Shown: piece by piece, positions 43,349-54,175 of the stretch
Layout of the letters: every line of letters begins with the position of its first letter
Numbering within the stretch: position 1 is the first letter of the stretch
Notes under the pieces: model-generated
What the model was told of the DNA's origin: nothing
Databases searched by the model: none
The model's input: the letters and a program-made list of their open reading frames with translations, nothing else
Program-made: the position numbers and the translations under genes
NCBI GenBank assembly: GCA_032622095.1
Contig: CP136064.1
Span: forward strand, 48,926,073 to 48,990,072
Direction of reading: 5' to 3'
Source: Siphonodentalium dalli
Lineage: Eukaryota; Mollusca; Scaphopoda; Gadilida; Siphonodentaliidae
DNA length: 64,000 nt

Positions 43349-43405
43349 TTAACGGAATTCTGAGGCGGTCCATTCATGTAACCAATATATTTTATATTAT
43401 GATTT
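43349..43405. repeat. Direct flank repeat, right copy
   Basis: ttaacggaattctgaggcgg, then 'tccattcatgtaaccaatatattttatatt'; matches 42091-42150. Confidence 0.75.
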
Positions 43406-44024
43406 ATATTTATGGCTAATAATACGATCTTGGTGGCGTTACCATTTCTGACTATGGTTTTCTTGTTCATAAATGAACACCGTGTTTATTGTTGATCGCA
43501 TAGATAACAGTCATGTTGTTAGTAGCGAGAAAGGAAAAGCTGTGTGCTCTGTCGTGTGGATGACTATGCGTATATGCATTATTTTTCTCGTATTAAAAGA
43601 CGATGTATGTTAGTGTGGACTATTCGTGTTGAAATTCGATGGCTCGTGTGTGTTAGCGCGTGACTGACTATTTGAATAAGTGTGAAGATGTCTTGTGATT
43701 CCGTGTGTATACATGTGCCAGATAAATTTGTTCAATTGCTCGCCTGTTTGTGAGGTAATGTCTGCGAGTGATCGCCATCCTAAGTTAATTTAATTGCGTG
43801 CGTGTCCTTGTGCAGACTGATGGGTAGTACGCGTGTAAATGTTGCCTGACTATGAATGGAAATGTGTGCACGATTTTATTTTAGTTGTTTCTGTATTTCA
43901 CTCTTTAATGTTAAAATGTGTGTATACACGTTAACGACCACCTCTTTGTAAATGATAAATTTTTGTGTATGTATAATATACTCTTCATATCATGGAGGAC
44001 AATACAGGTATATATACATATATA
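43406..44024. other. Intergenic, nothing recognised
   Basis: GT-rich in places, with no supported feature. Confidence 0.4.
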
Positions 44025-44102
44025 CAATAGAACATGTATTGATAACTCAACACTACATATTCTCAATTATTTGCGGAAAAATGCTGAGCCATGTTACAGA
44101 TC
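44025..44102. repeat. Dispersed repeat, copy 2 of 2
   Basis: Matches 26340-26425 (see there). Confidence 0.8.
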
Positions 44103-44469
44103 AAATTGCAAATGATCGTGGATTCGGCCTTCATGAGGAATATGAACTTTTCTTTTTCATCAAGGTTTACGAAATTGGTTGTGAAATCTTATTTCAGTGA
44201 AAATAAAAATTCCACAATTAGTTGTTTTTCACATCTCATTATAAAGTGTTCTTCCGTTTCAAAATCATTTCACGAATTCGTTTCTCTTATGGTATTTTTG
44301 GCTACGCATGTCGCTCAATCTTTAGCTGCAACTAATGATTAAAATATTTGTATGTGTTTTTCATTATTTCCTTATAGTTACACGTTTCCTGGATTCTCTA
44401 TCCTGGTTATGGCGGTGTATGGCGTGCACGATTACCGGGCGGAACGCTGCAAGTTTCAAAGGAATATAG

Positions 44470-45190
44470 TTAACTATAGCACTATTTCTCTTCAGGCTAT
44501 AAACTGCAACGAAAATTTAATTATTGCTTATCATAAAAATGCTGTATCTCTTACTGACAAAGTTCCAACAACACACTCTATATATGAAACTCTTCTTGAA
44601 GTTTTAGTCGCGCTTGTACACAAGCCATAGGAAGACGGAATAAAACATGTAGTTTGCGCAGAACCGACTGATGTAAAACTCATACCAATAATTGTGGGTC
44701 CAGCATGTCCAACAAACCGCCTGAGTAATTTCCTACATATTGTTTTAAAACCATTATGCAATAAGATGTCAGCTTCTTGAAAGACGGAATGGATTTTATT
44801 TGGAAGTTACCGACAGAAGTATCCCATGGATCATTACTAACTACCTTCGATGTAGCAAGTCTATACTCTAATATACCTCATGATCTGGCGACCCGAGCAG
44901 TGAGATATTGGATATAAAATATGGTGACAAAGTGGACGAACGATTCGATAGTAATTTCATTGTGGAAAGTATACAGCTTATTCTGGAGAAAAAAAAACAC
45001 GTTTATCTTTGAGATACTTTATGCAGATGAAATGAACTGCCATGGGCACAACCTTTGCGCCAACTTAACACACTCATGAGCTTTATGGAGGCCGAGGTAT
45101 ACAAGCAGGCAAAAGAAAAATTCACCCAAGATATCAGTTCACATATAACGAACATTCGGAAGAGATATTTGGATGAATGCTTCTTTATGG
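44470..45190 (+). pseudogene. Penelope-like element reverse transcriptase, N-terminal and central part
   Basis: In order: INCNENLIIAYHK (~44500, a decayed N-x-x-L-x-I-x-x-A-D-K region), then PIIVGPACPTNRLSNFLHIV (about 44685-44745), DFIWKLPTEVSHGSLLTTFD then VASLYSNIPHDLATRAVRYW (to about 44920), FIVESIQLILE (~44960), a region like GTAMGTTFAP (about 45035-45060, frame-shifted), MGFMEAEVYKQAKEKFTQDI, and IRKRYLDECFF (45155-45186). The S/T-F-D-V-x-S-L-Y-x-N-I-P motif and the R-Y-L-D-[DE] motif are how Penelope-like RTs read. At the second catalytic position the codon is GAA (Glu) at 45175-45177 where Asp is expected. With several frameshifts it is dead. The 3' part continues at 46800. Confidence 0.8.
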
Positions 45191-45192
45191 GC

Positions 45193-45222
45193 TTGTTTAC
45201 ATTGCTGTAGATCTGTATACAG
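45193..45222. repeat. 30-bp inverted repeat, left arm
   Basis: Exact reverse complement of 46806-46835. Marks the point where the Penelope-like sequence is interrupted. Confidence 0.9.
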
Positions 45223-45549
45223 ATCTGTGTGAAGTCACGTCTCGCTGTGATCACAATATGATTTCTGATAATGAACGCGCGCTCATCAGTACTCTGGTAA
45301 TTGACAATTCACTACGAGTCGTCAGTTTAGGCCAGACAAAAAAAATGAATCAACTATCAGCAGACCAAAGCAGTTTATTCTTACACCATTTGATAGTGGT
45401 TCGAAGAAAGAATGAAAGGCGCATGAGAACACATCACATATGAATACACAATAAACAACATGTGTACATGTACATATAGAAATAGGGCTACTTCATCTAC
45501 CAATACACACGTTCTCGCGTACAGTGTGAAATACATGGGTTGACATGAC

Positions 45550-46690
45550 AAAGAAAGAGTAAGTGTGCACATTGGTGTAAACCATATTTATTCCCAATAC
45601 AAAACATGATGAATATTTTACAAAAATGCTAATGGATGATTATGTAAGATTGGAATGGGATGAGACAACAAGCCTATTGTGGCTTTTTTGTAAGTCCTCT
45701 CCCAGATCGCTTAAATTTCCCGAACTACATAAGGCCGTTCGGGCGAGTCAGGCGGGATTTTTTTTCTGGTTTGTACTTTAGATAACTTAGTGGTGATTTT
45801 AATATAGATTACACTCTAACAGCAGGTAGCAAGAGATAAGATAATAACTGGGGTGGGGTAAGATTTGGGAATTAAAGGTAACCAATGGGATGAAAGGAGA
45901 ATAGTTAGATTTTAGAAAGATAGGATGGTCAATTAGGGGGGGGGGGGGTGTAGTTAGACATTCGCTGTTGAATTATATGTCAATTGTGTATAACTAGGCG
46001 TACAGAGACTACATGAGTTAGCTGTACAGTCAGGCTTTCCGAATTATGACCTTATATATGACTCTTTATGTATCTTTGTGTGGCCTCGAAAATACTATGA
46101 TTTTCCCTAATTGAACTTTCGGGTGAACCTTCGAGTAGGGTTCTTTCTGATAATATTATGTTTGGTAGAGATGATAGCAGTTCCAATCTTGAGGCCTGGT
46201 ATAAATGGCATTCTAACATGTAATGGTGGGCTGTCTCAACAGCACCGCATGCACAATATAGGTCGGGCCTAACAAAATTGGTCATGAGATCGAAGTTCAA
46301 ATTACTACATCTCAGTCTCAATCGTGTGTGGTATACTTGGGATTTGCGACTATGGCAATGATAGTGTGTATATACGATCGTCAGCAAATGACTCTTTAAA
46401 CTTGTCCAGGTTGGTACAATTTTTTACTTACTCTGGCAGTCTATTCCAATCGCTTATTGTAGAAGGTAAAAATGTATCTTTATAAATATCCTTTGTGGCG
46501 TCCAATGGTAGTCGTATTGCATGATGTCTAAGATTGTAACCGGTTTGATTTTCAGAGTGACAAATATAATATAGATACACGTGTGCTGTACTATTAACTA
46601 TCTTGTGGAATTGTATAAGCTTTTGTTTTTTCCTTCTTGATGCTAGGGTGCACATCCGCCAAGCCCGAGTAACAATTAATCAAATCAGAT
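45550..46690 (-). pseudogene. LINE ORF2 C-terminal end and 3' region (minus strand)
   Basis: Minus-strand reading from 46690: LASRRKKQKLIQFHKIVNST, then TGYNLRHHAIRLPLDATKDI, FLPSTISDWNRLPE (to 46428), then in another frame SRKSQVYHTRLRLRCSNLNF and LYCACGAVETAHHYMLECHL (a C-x-C-x7-H-x4-C zinc-binding tail) up to TQRYIKSHI near 46052. This 'FLPST..DWN.LP...R.S..H..LR......C.CG..E...H...EC' order is the classic end of LINE ORF2 proteins. Downstream (45550-46050) is the likely 3' UTR with a G run (45936-45948). The RT domain itself is absent: 5'-truncated insertion. Confidence 0.85.
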
Positions 46691-46805
46691 TTGCCTCTCG
46701 CAACACCACTTATAACGGACACGATTTTTGCTCACACGAACGAATACCGCTTTCTTTTTGTGTGCATTTCTATATCAACCCGTTTACACTAGTATGCGTT
46801 TAGAA

Positions 46806-46835
46806 CTGTATACAGATCTACAGCAATGTAAACAA
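46806..46835. repeat. 30-bp inverted repeat, right arm
   Basis: Exact reverse complement of 45193-45222. Here the plus-strand coding reads LYTDLQQCKQ. Confidence 0.9.
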
Positions 46836-47313
46836 AACTTATATGGGAGGATTCTGAACGAGATTACGTATAATTTACTGAATTCACTGGATCCATCAAA
46901 AACACTTGCACCGTGGGTAAAAATCACGAAGATTGCTTTCCTTGAATTCCTATTTTTGATAGGATGGGATTGAAATCGAAACCTATATATTATAAAATAA
47001 CTGATACACACCGATACCTGGATTTTCGGTATGGTCACCAGTCTCTCACAAACAGGTGTCAGCCATAATCAGTGACCCATCATTACGTGACCGAACACTG
47101 GAAACCTCCATATTTTGGAAAAAACAACACTATCCGAAGCGATTAATAAGAAATGGTATAGATAGAGCGCGGAATACAACATTAGAGAAACATTGCGCTA
47201 AAAATTTTAATCAAAAGAACAATCAATCTATACTGTCTGTAGCTAAACAAACCTCGCCACACCAACATCTCGCGATCTGCAAAAGACCTATTCCCTATAA
47301 TGGAGAAGAGTGA
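46836..47313 (+). pseudogene. Penelope-like element, RT C-terminal part
   Basis: Plus strand: GRILNEITYNLLNSLDPSKT, then KIAFLEFLFL with a frameshift, IYYKITDTHRYLDFRYGHQS (about 46980-47040), then IISDPSLRDRTLETSIFWKK and QHYPKRLIRNGIDRARNTTL to a stop at 47311-47313. The 'LNSLHPSI..T.E.S...I.FLD' and 'YFKPTDTHRYLDF.SCHP.H' type motifs are those seen after the YLDD motif in Penelope-like RTs, so it completes the fragment at 44470-45190. No GIY-YIG endonuclease motif was seen downstream. Confidence 0.75.
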
Positions 47314-47326
47314 CAAAATGCGATCG

Positions 47327-47347
47327 ATATATATATATATATATATA
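47327..47347. repeat. AT dinucleotide repeat
   Basis: About ten consecutive AT units. Confidence 0.95.
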
Positions 47348-48578
47348 GTTGAAAGCGTCTCTCTCCTGGTCAACTACTGAACTAGTTTTACATCTTTATA
47401 AACTAATTCAGATTTAAACCAATTTGATTTATGACAGCAGTTTTATGTTTGAAAAGATCTGGCAAACGGTTACCTGATTATGCCGGCTGTTAGTTTCGGT
47501 CGCGACTGCACGTACTTTAATTTATACTTTTCGTGTGAGCGGTCTTCCTTATCAGTAGCTGTTAGGCTAATAATCTGTTCTAAAAAAAATAAAGAAATCC
47601 TGTATCGGGCAAATGTTCCCTTGTCAGATGCCAGTATTGTAGGATCCTGAAAAGTCATGTGCTACTGGGACGTTTATTCAAAAGTTATGTAGTCTAAATT
47701 TGTTTTATATTAGTAATTTATACACATCTCGGCATCGGTAATTGCTTCTGGACCCTCCCTATTTTGTTAATTTTGTTATTATCATGTGTCATGATTGATT
47801 AAATTTGTTACTCTTGTTTGACTTGTATGGGGAGATTTTTGGTGCCCCACTTTGACATTATTATTTCGGCTGATTAATGAAGATAATTAAACAGCTACTG
47901 AACGAGAAATTGTCTCCTTTATTGTGAACTAGCAAATTCCTCCTTGGGCTCAATATGACGTATTCACAGAATATTTATTTAGCAGTCTTCTCAAGGCATA
48001 ATAAAATCTTCTACATCTAAAAAAAATAATTTCTTTTCAGGTGAAAGGAATATAAATAATTTCAGAAGTTTTCGTGGAGGATTCATATTCAATTAGGACA
48101 ACACATATATATATATTTTTTTTATTGCATTGTTTTTGTTACAAATTTGTTGGATGAATATCACCAATTAAAACTTTCAGCTAAAAAAAATACTTTTTGG
48201 GAAAAACAGTAACTATGATTTTTTTTTAGTAATTTGTGTATATTAATTTGTTCTGTGCGTAATGCTGTTCAATCTCCCGTGGTACCTGAGGGTCGATAAC
48301 ATGACCGCTACTCTTTTAACTTGCTGTGAGGTTGACTTAATCATGTTGTCATGAGGCATTTCTACTCTCAGTCCATGAGGTCAGCGTCTGGGAATACAAA
48401 TAGGTTTATCATACTTCTGATAAAATTATTTTCATATTGTCAATTATGATTGATGTTTGTTAAATTTAATTGATTGTAATGCTTTATTAGAATTTTCATG
48501 TTTCTACGATAGATAATGGCTGAACCATATTCCATTCGTCTCATTTTCTGGTTCACCTGTCCATATATTTTAATGCAG
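47348..48578. other. Intergenic, nothing recognised
   Basis: AT-rich, unassigned. No repeat copy elsewhere in the window was recognised. Confidence 0.4.
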
Positions 48579-48714
48579 AAATTGCTCCTTCGAGGATTGG
48601 CTAGAGGTAAATGCTTTCGAGTTTATCGAACGACGTGAAGTGAGTCATGCATTCGATATTCTTGTCAGAGTAACAAAAACTGGCAAAACCGATGAGAACG
48701 GAGATGATGCCTAG
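48579..48714 (+). CDS. Candidate terminal coding exon, 44 codons
   Basis: A splice acceptor-like 'atatattttaatgcag' ends at 48578. The frame from 48580 reads NCSFEDWLEVNAFEFIERRE, then VSHAFDILVRVTKTGKTDEN, then GDDA and TAG at 48712-48714. The single base A48579 would complete a codon from the previous exon. Composition and codon use differ from the AT-rich, low-complexity surroundings. The acidic, hydrophilic end suits a protein C-terminus. I do not recognise the family. The upstream exons were not found. No ATG lies in the frame, so automatic ORF lists miss it. Confidence 0.5.
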
Positions 48715-50779
48715 ACCTCTAACAGTATAGGCCCTGCTACTCGTAGTTTGATGGGTCGTCCAGTTTCCGATACCTTAGCAGTTAAAACACCTACTATTCA
48801 AATAAAACGTTATAACACAACTAGTTTACATTTGTATGTAAATTGACGTTAGTTCTTGTCATAGATATGAGGACACTATTAAGAAAAATGTGTATATTAG
48901 CTTAGCATATTGTAGTCAAAGTAAAACTAGTCGAGTCTAACTGAGTAACTCTAAATGAAAGTCCCAATTCAGCAAGTCGGTAGCCTAACGTAATACTATT
49001 AAATTGTATAAGCCTACTATAATAGTAACTGTTGTTCATTGCCAAATGCCAACAATGTTGAAATCAATACTTCTCATATTATAATATAAGACCAAAAATA
49101 GGAACGTGACGACAGGGGCTGCGTGTCTACACCTACCCCCAGTTACTCAAAATGTTCAACTGTTGGAAATTTCAAGTCACTAGACCATTTTTCTACTTAT
49201 GGTCAAAAGTTTGGTTTGAATGGCCATCAATATTTTTACTTTCTACTCCGAAACCTTTCTGATACTGAACGTCTGGCCCTAAACCTTTATCTGCATCTAA
49301 CCCGTCTACTCAACTGTTTGCTCCTAAACTACCCTCTACTCTCAAACCTTCTGCCCCTAACCTCCCACTCCTAAGCCTCATGCAAAACGTCTAAAACTTT
49401 TTCTACCCACATTGTCCAATTTTTCACCACACCATCCTCTCCATCTTGACCGAAACCTTACTCTACCCATTCCACGATTGGGTCATGGTCAATTGTAAAC
49501 CATCATAGCCAGCTTTTCACAGGCGATCACATTCGTAGCTAGCTTATAAAATTCCATCCTAATATGACTCGATATATGATGTCATGGCGGTTATAAATTG
49601 ACATTGTTTCTGGACCCCACCTCTAATAATTGGCCCCAAGGCTATTTCATTTGTTACCATTCTCATCATTGTTGAAAGTCCCAACAATATATATGACCAT
49701 ATTGAAGACTGACCAATTTGGACCAAAATTAAAGGAAAACAAATTGTCCCCAATAAATACACCTGATATCTTGATAAAGCAGTCTCTAAGATTATATATA
49801 AAAAGAAATATGGCTTGTTGCCATTCATCGGAAAGCTCTCCCTGATAAATGTATTAAATATAAACATAAATTATCACACCACTGTTATTTTTTTTTAAAC
49901 TTATTCGGAAGAGCAGGCGACACTTTTTAAAGGAAAAACTGTATTGTGAAGCCCCGCCCCTTTTTTCTATATAAAAACTTTAAGACTCACTCAAAAATTA
50001 CACAATTCCATATCTCACCATCAGTGATCTATATACCACATGCATGGTGTTCAAAAGTACCGAGTCTCTTATATTGCAAATTGACCACTTTTCATTTATA
50101 AACTGGGGTACCTTAATAGCAACCTAATTATATCAAAGCAAGTCGGACCCCCATGCCATGTTATGCTGTGGGTTTACCGATTAATATGAAATATAACATG
50201 TCACCAATGACAAGTGTTAAGGAAGAACCAACCAGTTATTGACATTATTGATAATAATTCAAATTAATGTTTTGATTTTATTTAACATCAACATTTAATG
50301 ATATTAGAGAACAAACTTCACGAGACATCGCAAAACAGTATGTTTTAATGCATGTACTATGTTATTGTGAAGTGAATTTTTGTGGATATTTTTTCATAGG
50401 TATCAGATTCCCGTCACAACAGGACTACCTTGTTCGATGCAATTCAGTTTAATTAGCATGAAAACAATAGATTATCACTGACACATGTATCTTTGTCCCA
50501 GAAGCAAGCTGGTACAGATGTATATGCATGTATACCTAATATGTATTTGGGTTTAAATTCTTTAAATTGGTCTGGGGCCATTGACATCAAATTGTGAAAC
50601 AAACAATACATTACCATGGCTGGTAGTGACATGTCTCTTTGTTTGGACAGACAATTCAAGTGTTAACACACTTTTTTGAATTACATAAATTCAGATAGCC
50701 ATTATTTAAAATGAGAAAGCTCAAAAGCAATACCAGAGATATAAAGGACGTTTCCAAAAAGGACGTGAATAGCATGTGT
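48715..50779. other. Intergenic; one diverged TTGGAAATTTC block
   Basis: 49110-49215 carries 'aatgttcaactgttggaaatttcaa' and 'ctacttatggtcaaaagttt', and 49680-49760 'accaatttggaccaaaatta... aacaaattgtcccc', both echoing 1088-2246. 49260-49400 is a pyrimidine-rich low-complexity stretch. No gene recognised. Confidence 0.5.
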
Positions 50780-51345
50780 CAACCAGTGTTTGTACTGGGA
50801 ATAAAAATCTGCCAACCAGTGATTATATTGTTTGTGCTGGGAAAGCAAATGTCAACCAGTAATTATAGTGTTTGTGCTGGGAATGAAAATCTGCCAACCA
50901 GTAATTATATTGTTTGTGCTGGGAATGCAAATGTCAACCAGTAATTCTATTGTTTGGGCTGGGAATGAAAATGTCAACAAGTAATTTCATTGTTTGTGCT
51001 GGGAATGCAAATGTGCCAACCAGTAATTATAGTGTTTGTGCTGGGAATGAAAATGTTAACCAGTAATTATAGTGTTTGTGCTGGGAATGAAAATGTCAAC
51101 CAGTAATTATATTGTTTGAGCTGGGAATGAAAATGTGCCAACCAGTAATTATAGTGTTTGTGCTGGGAATGAAAATGTTAACCAGTAATTATATTGTTTG
51201 TGCTGGGAATGAAAATGTCAACCAGTAATTATATTGTTTGAGCTGGGAATGAAAATGTGTCAACCAGTAATTCTATTGTTTATGCTGGTAATAAAGATAA
51301 ATGTGTAAACCAGTAATTATATTTGTACTGGGATATAAACTAAAC
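50780..51345. repeat. 40/42-bp minisatellite, about 14 copies
   Basis: Unit caaccagtaattatattgtt plus 'tgtgctgggaatgaaaatgt', with an optional GC at the end (giving 42 bp instead of 40). Copies begin near 50780, 50813, 50854, 50896, 50937, 50977, 51019, 51059, 51099, 51141, 51181, 51221, 51263 and 51307. Divergence is highest at both edges. Confidence 0.95.
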
Positions 51346-51699
51346 ACAGGCAAGTCCCAGGAATTAATTCTACAGGCCAAGTTGTTAATGAAAGAGTCAG
51401 GTGTTCCTTCAACATTGGGATCAATAAAGCCACAACTGACACATATTCAACACCATATTCTGAAGGAGAGAACATTATAGCAAATATTCAAATACCGGAT
51501 GAGCTTTATGGTACATTCTACATGGAAGATGGAAGTAGTGCCTGTGTGAATCTGAGCCACAATATGACAATTATTAGGCGCTACGGTTTGTGTATTTCTG
51601 CTTGACGCAAATATAGATTTTGTTATTTCGAAGGATCTATTCGCGCCCATACCTCGCACGTAAGAGCTTGTATATAACACCTGGACCTACCAAAGGTAT

Positions 51700-52085
51700 C
51701 TTGAATGACCGAATGTGTCGAGCAATGTTAAAAACAAAAACAGGTCCTTTCGATATGCACATGATATTGTCATACCTTAATATACAGCCACGGTCTCAGT
51801 CTTTATTGCACACCAGGCTCAAACTAGATTATGGAACACCAATTTGGTCACCCCATTATACAAAACAATGGTAGAAAGAGTACAAATATCAACCAAAATG
51901 GTGTAAGGAATAAAAAATAAAGATTATGGTGAAAGATTGAAAGAGATAGGAATACCAACACTTGAATACCGAAGAGAGGAGTGACATGATACAGATGTAT
52001 AAAATAACGCAGAATATATATATGGAAGTACAATAAGCAGCCAGAAGTAGATAACTGGAATAGCCTCCCTGAACAATATGTGTAG
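51700..52085 (+). pseudogene. LINE ORF2 C-terminal fragment
   Basis: Broken frames read RLKLDYGTPIWSPHYTKQ (about 51810-51865), GERLKEIGIPTLEYRREESD (51930-51985) with MIQMYKITQNIY, and DNWNSLPEQYV (52050-52083). This is the 'LVRPHLEYG.P.WSP...ER...L.IPTL.YRR.R.DMI..YKI......W.SLPE' order of LINE ORF2 after RT. It is truncated on both sides by decay or the next element. Confidence 0.8.
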
Positions 52086-52376
52086 GTCGGCTCAGTAAAT
52101 TATGTTAAATGACCAGTGGCGATCCAAGCCAAAAACATGCTATATATCCTGAGCGCACACTGTAAATAGAGGAAATACGCAATTAGATAACGAAGATTAA
52201 AATAGTCCAGAAGATCACAAGTAAATCACAGGTAAATAAATTAGCTTACATGGTAATCAAGGAGAACAATTAATCACTGACAGAACCAAGCCTTCATTTG
52301 AGATGTATTGAAACTCGCATGAAATTATGGTCTACAATAGGCCATACATTTGCACTTCCAAGTGTTAACGTACTTA

Positions 52377-53930
52377 TTACAGGGAGGCAACCTCTCACCT
52401 CTGCCATTTACATCAACGACATTGAACAATACCTTAACTCACAAATTATGGAATCAGCTTAGATAAATTATGTGGAAACGAAACCGGTATATTACTGAAG
52501 ATGTTACTTATCTATGCCGATGCTAATGTATTACTTTCTGATACACACGAATGCCTACAGCTAGCATTAGACTCCTTCTCAGATTACTGCAGCATATGGA
52601 AATTTAAAGTAAACACGACAAAAACTAAAGTTGTCGTTTCGGCGCGAAACCCAGAAAGAAAACAAAAACGATACAAATATCCACGCTAGATCATCTTCCA
52701 ATTGAGACAGTTGATAGTTATAAATATATGGAGAAAGTTTTCAACACCAAAAAATGTACGTTCGTAGCGGAACGAAATATGAGATGTCAGGCATGCAGCT
52801 GAAATTGCAATTTATACACTTCTGAACAAATCACGCTGCCACAAACTCACAATTGAATCAATTCTTGAGATACACGAGAAAAGCATCATAACAATAATGA
52901 CTTACGGGGCTGAATTATGGGGACATGAAAATGTGAGGTGTTTAGAAAAACTAGAATCCTGGTTCTAGAAATTTACACTCAATATGAAGTCTACACCATC
53001 CGTTTTTATATATGGGAAACTAGGAATGTACCAATTAGTTAGGATCAAAACCCGCTACCTAGATTATTGGGCAAAAGTTATCTCAATGTACACCCGTATG
53101 TTATATTATGTTATGCATACTTTTTATTGTAAACATGTTTTTAATAAACCTTGGATAAGAGGAATAATATGACTGGTAATGAGTAATGTCTGGCTCAACC
53201 AGAAAGTATTGAGTACAGACAGATTTAACCGGGCCGTTGAACAAAGACTACATGACTCTTACCTTCAAAGTTGGTCAACAATAGCCACATCGAGTAAATA
53301 TGCTTTTTATAGAATTATTAAAACACACTTCGTGAACATTTTCTCTATATATGTGACAATAGAACTGTCAATAATATCATTCGATTTCGGACAAGAAATC
53401 ACAAACTACCAATTGAACAAGGTTCTTGGCTAAATACTGACTATTCAACCAGAGTATGTACATTTTGTACCAAAGAACTATGCGATGGGTATCACGTTAT
53501 CCTGAAGTGTACAGAATTAAATGAACTCAGCGACCTATTTGAAACCCTATGATCTATAGAAGACCGAATGCCCACAAACTCTCAGAGCTCTTTAAGAAAT
53601 AAAAAGACAATTAGGAATCTGTCAACTTTCATAATGGAAGTCCAGGATATTATCGGCAAGTCCACTTGAGACTATAACAATGATAGTCCATGTACCCACC
53701 CCTATTTAAAAAAAATACCTATATACATCCCTGACTATAAATTCCCTCCCACAGTACCTGAAATCATCACCCGAACAGAATCTTACCAAATATCTAATCA
53801 CTCATGTATTCCTCGTGTGAAATGTATTGTTATTATGTCATAATTGAATATATTTTGATGTCACATATATTTTGTCTGTAATATCCACATATCGATTAAA
53901 AGAATAAACTGAATTGAATTGCTTGCCTAA
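52377..53930 (+). pseudogene. LINE ORF2: RT palm to C-terminus, plus 3' tail
   Basis: Starts at QGGNLSPLPFT / AIYINDIEQYLN (52385-52440) with the RT-like I-N-D-I-E motif. MLLIYADANVLLSDTHECLQ then LALDSFSDYCSIWKFKVNTT follows; the palm motif at 52513-52524 reads YADA, so the second catalytic Asp is replaced by Ala. Then TVDSYKYMEKVF (52710), TLPQTHN and MTYGAELWGHEN (52900-52935), MKSTPSVFIYGKLGMYQLVR (52984), RLHDSYLQSWSTIATSSKYA (53235), FRTRNHKLPIEQGSWLNTDY-like frame (53395-53450) and CTFCTKELCDGYHVILKCTE, a C-x2-C-x-H-x-C tail (53460-53515). The 3' end runs to 'aactgaattgaattg' near 53920. Many frameshifts; dead copy. Confidence 0.85.
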
Positions 53931-54175
53931 AAACGCAGATGTTAAAGTTGACATTGTTATTGTTACAGCGAATAACCGACAACAAGGTATGAGGCAGCGG
54001 CGAAAGCTGTATCAGTAGCAACAGAACACATGACATAAAATGTCACTGTCTGCATGTAACTAATAAGCTATGCACCAAAAGGAAATGCAGCCATGATTCC
54101 AAAAAAAATCTAGACAAACTGTTCGTCTACAGATTCAATAGCATCCAGTAAAGCAAAATCTTTGAGATGCCACTT

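Noticed and set aside
47056-47313. Stand-alone 85-codon gene
   Set aside because: It is the C-terminal part of the Penelope-like RT; upstream motifs in other frames join onto it.
50711-50944. 77-codon ORF with repeated CAGN motif
   Set aside because: Translation of the 40/42-bp minisatellite.
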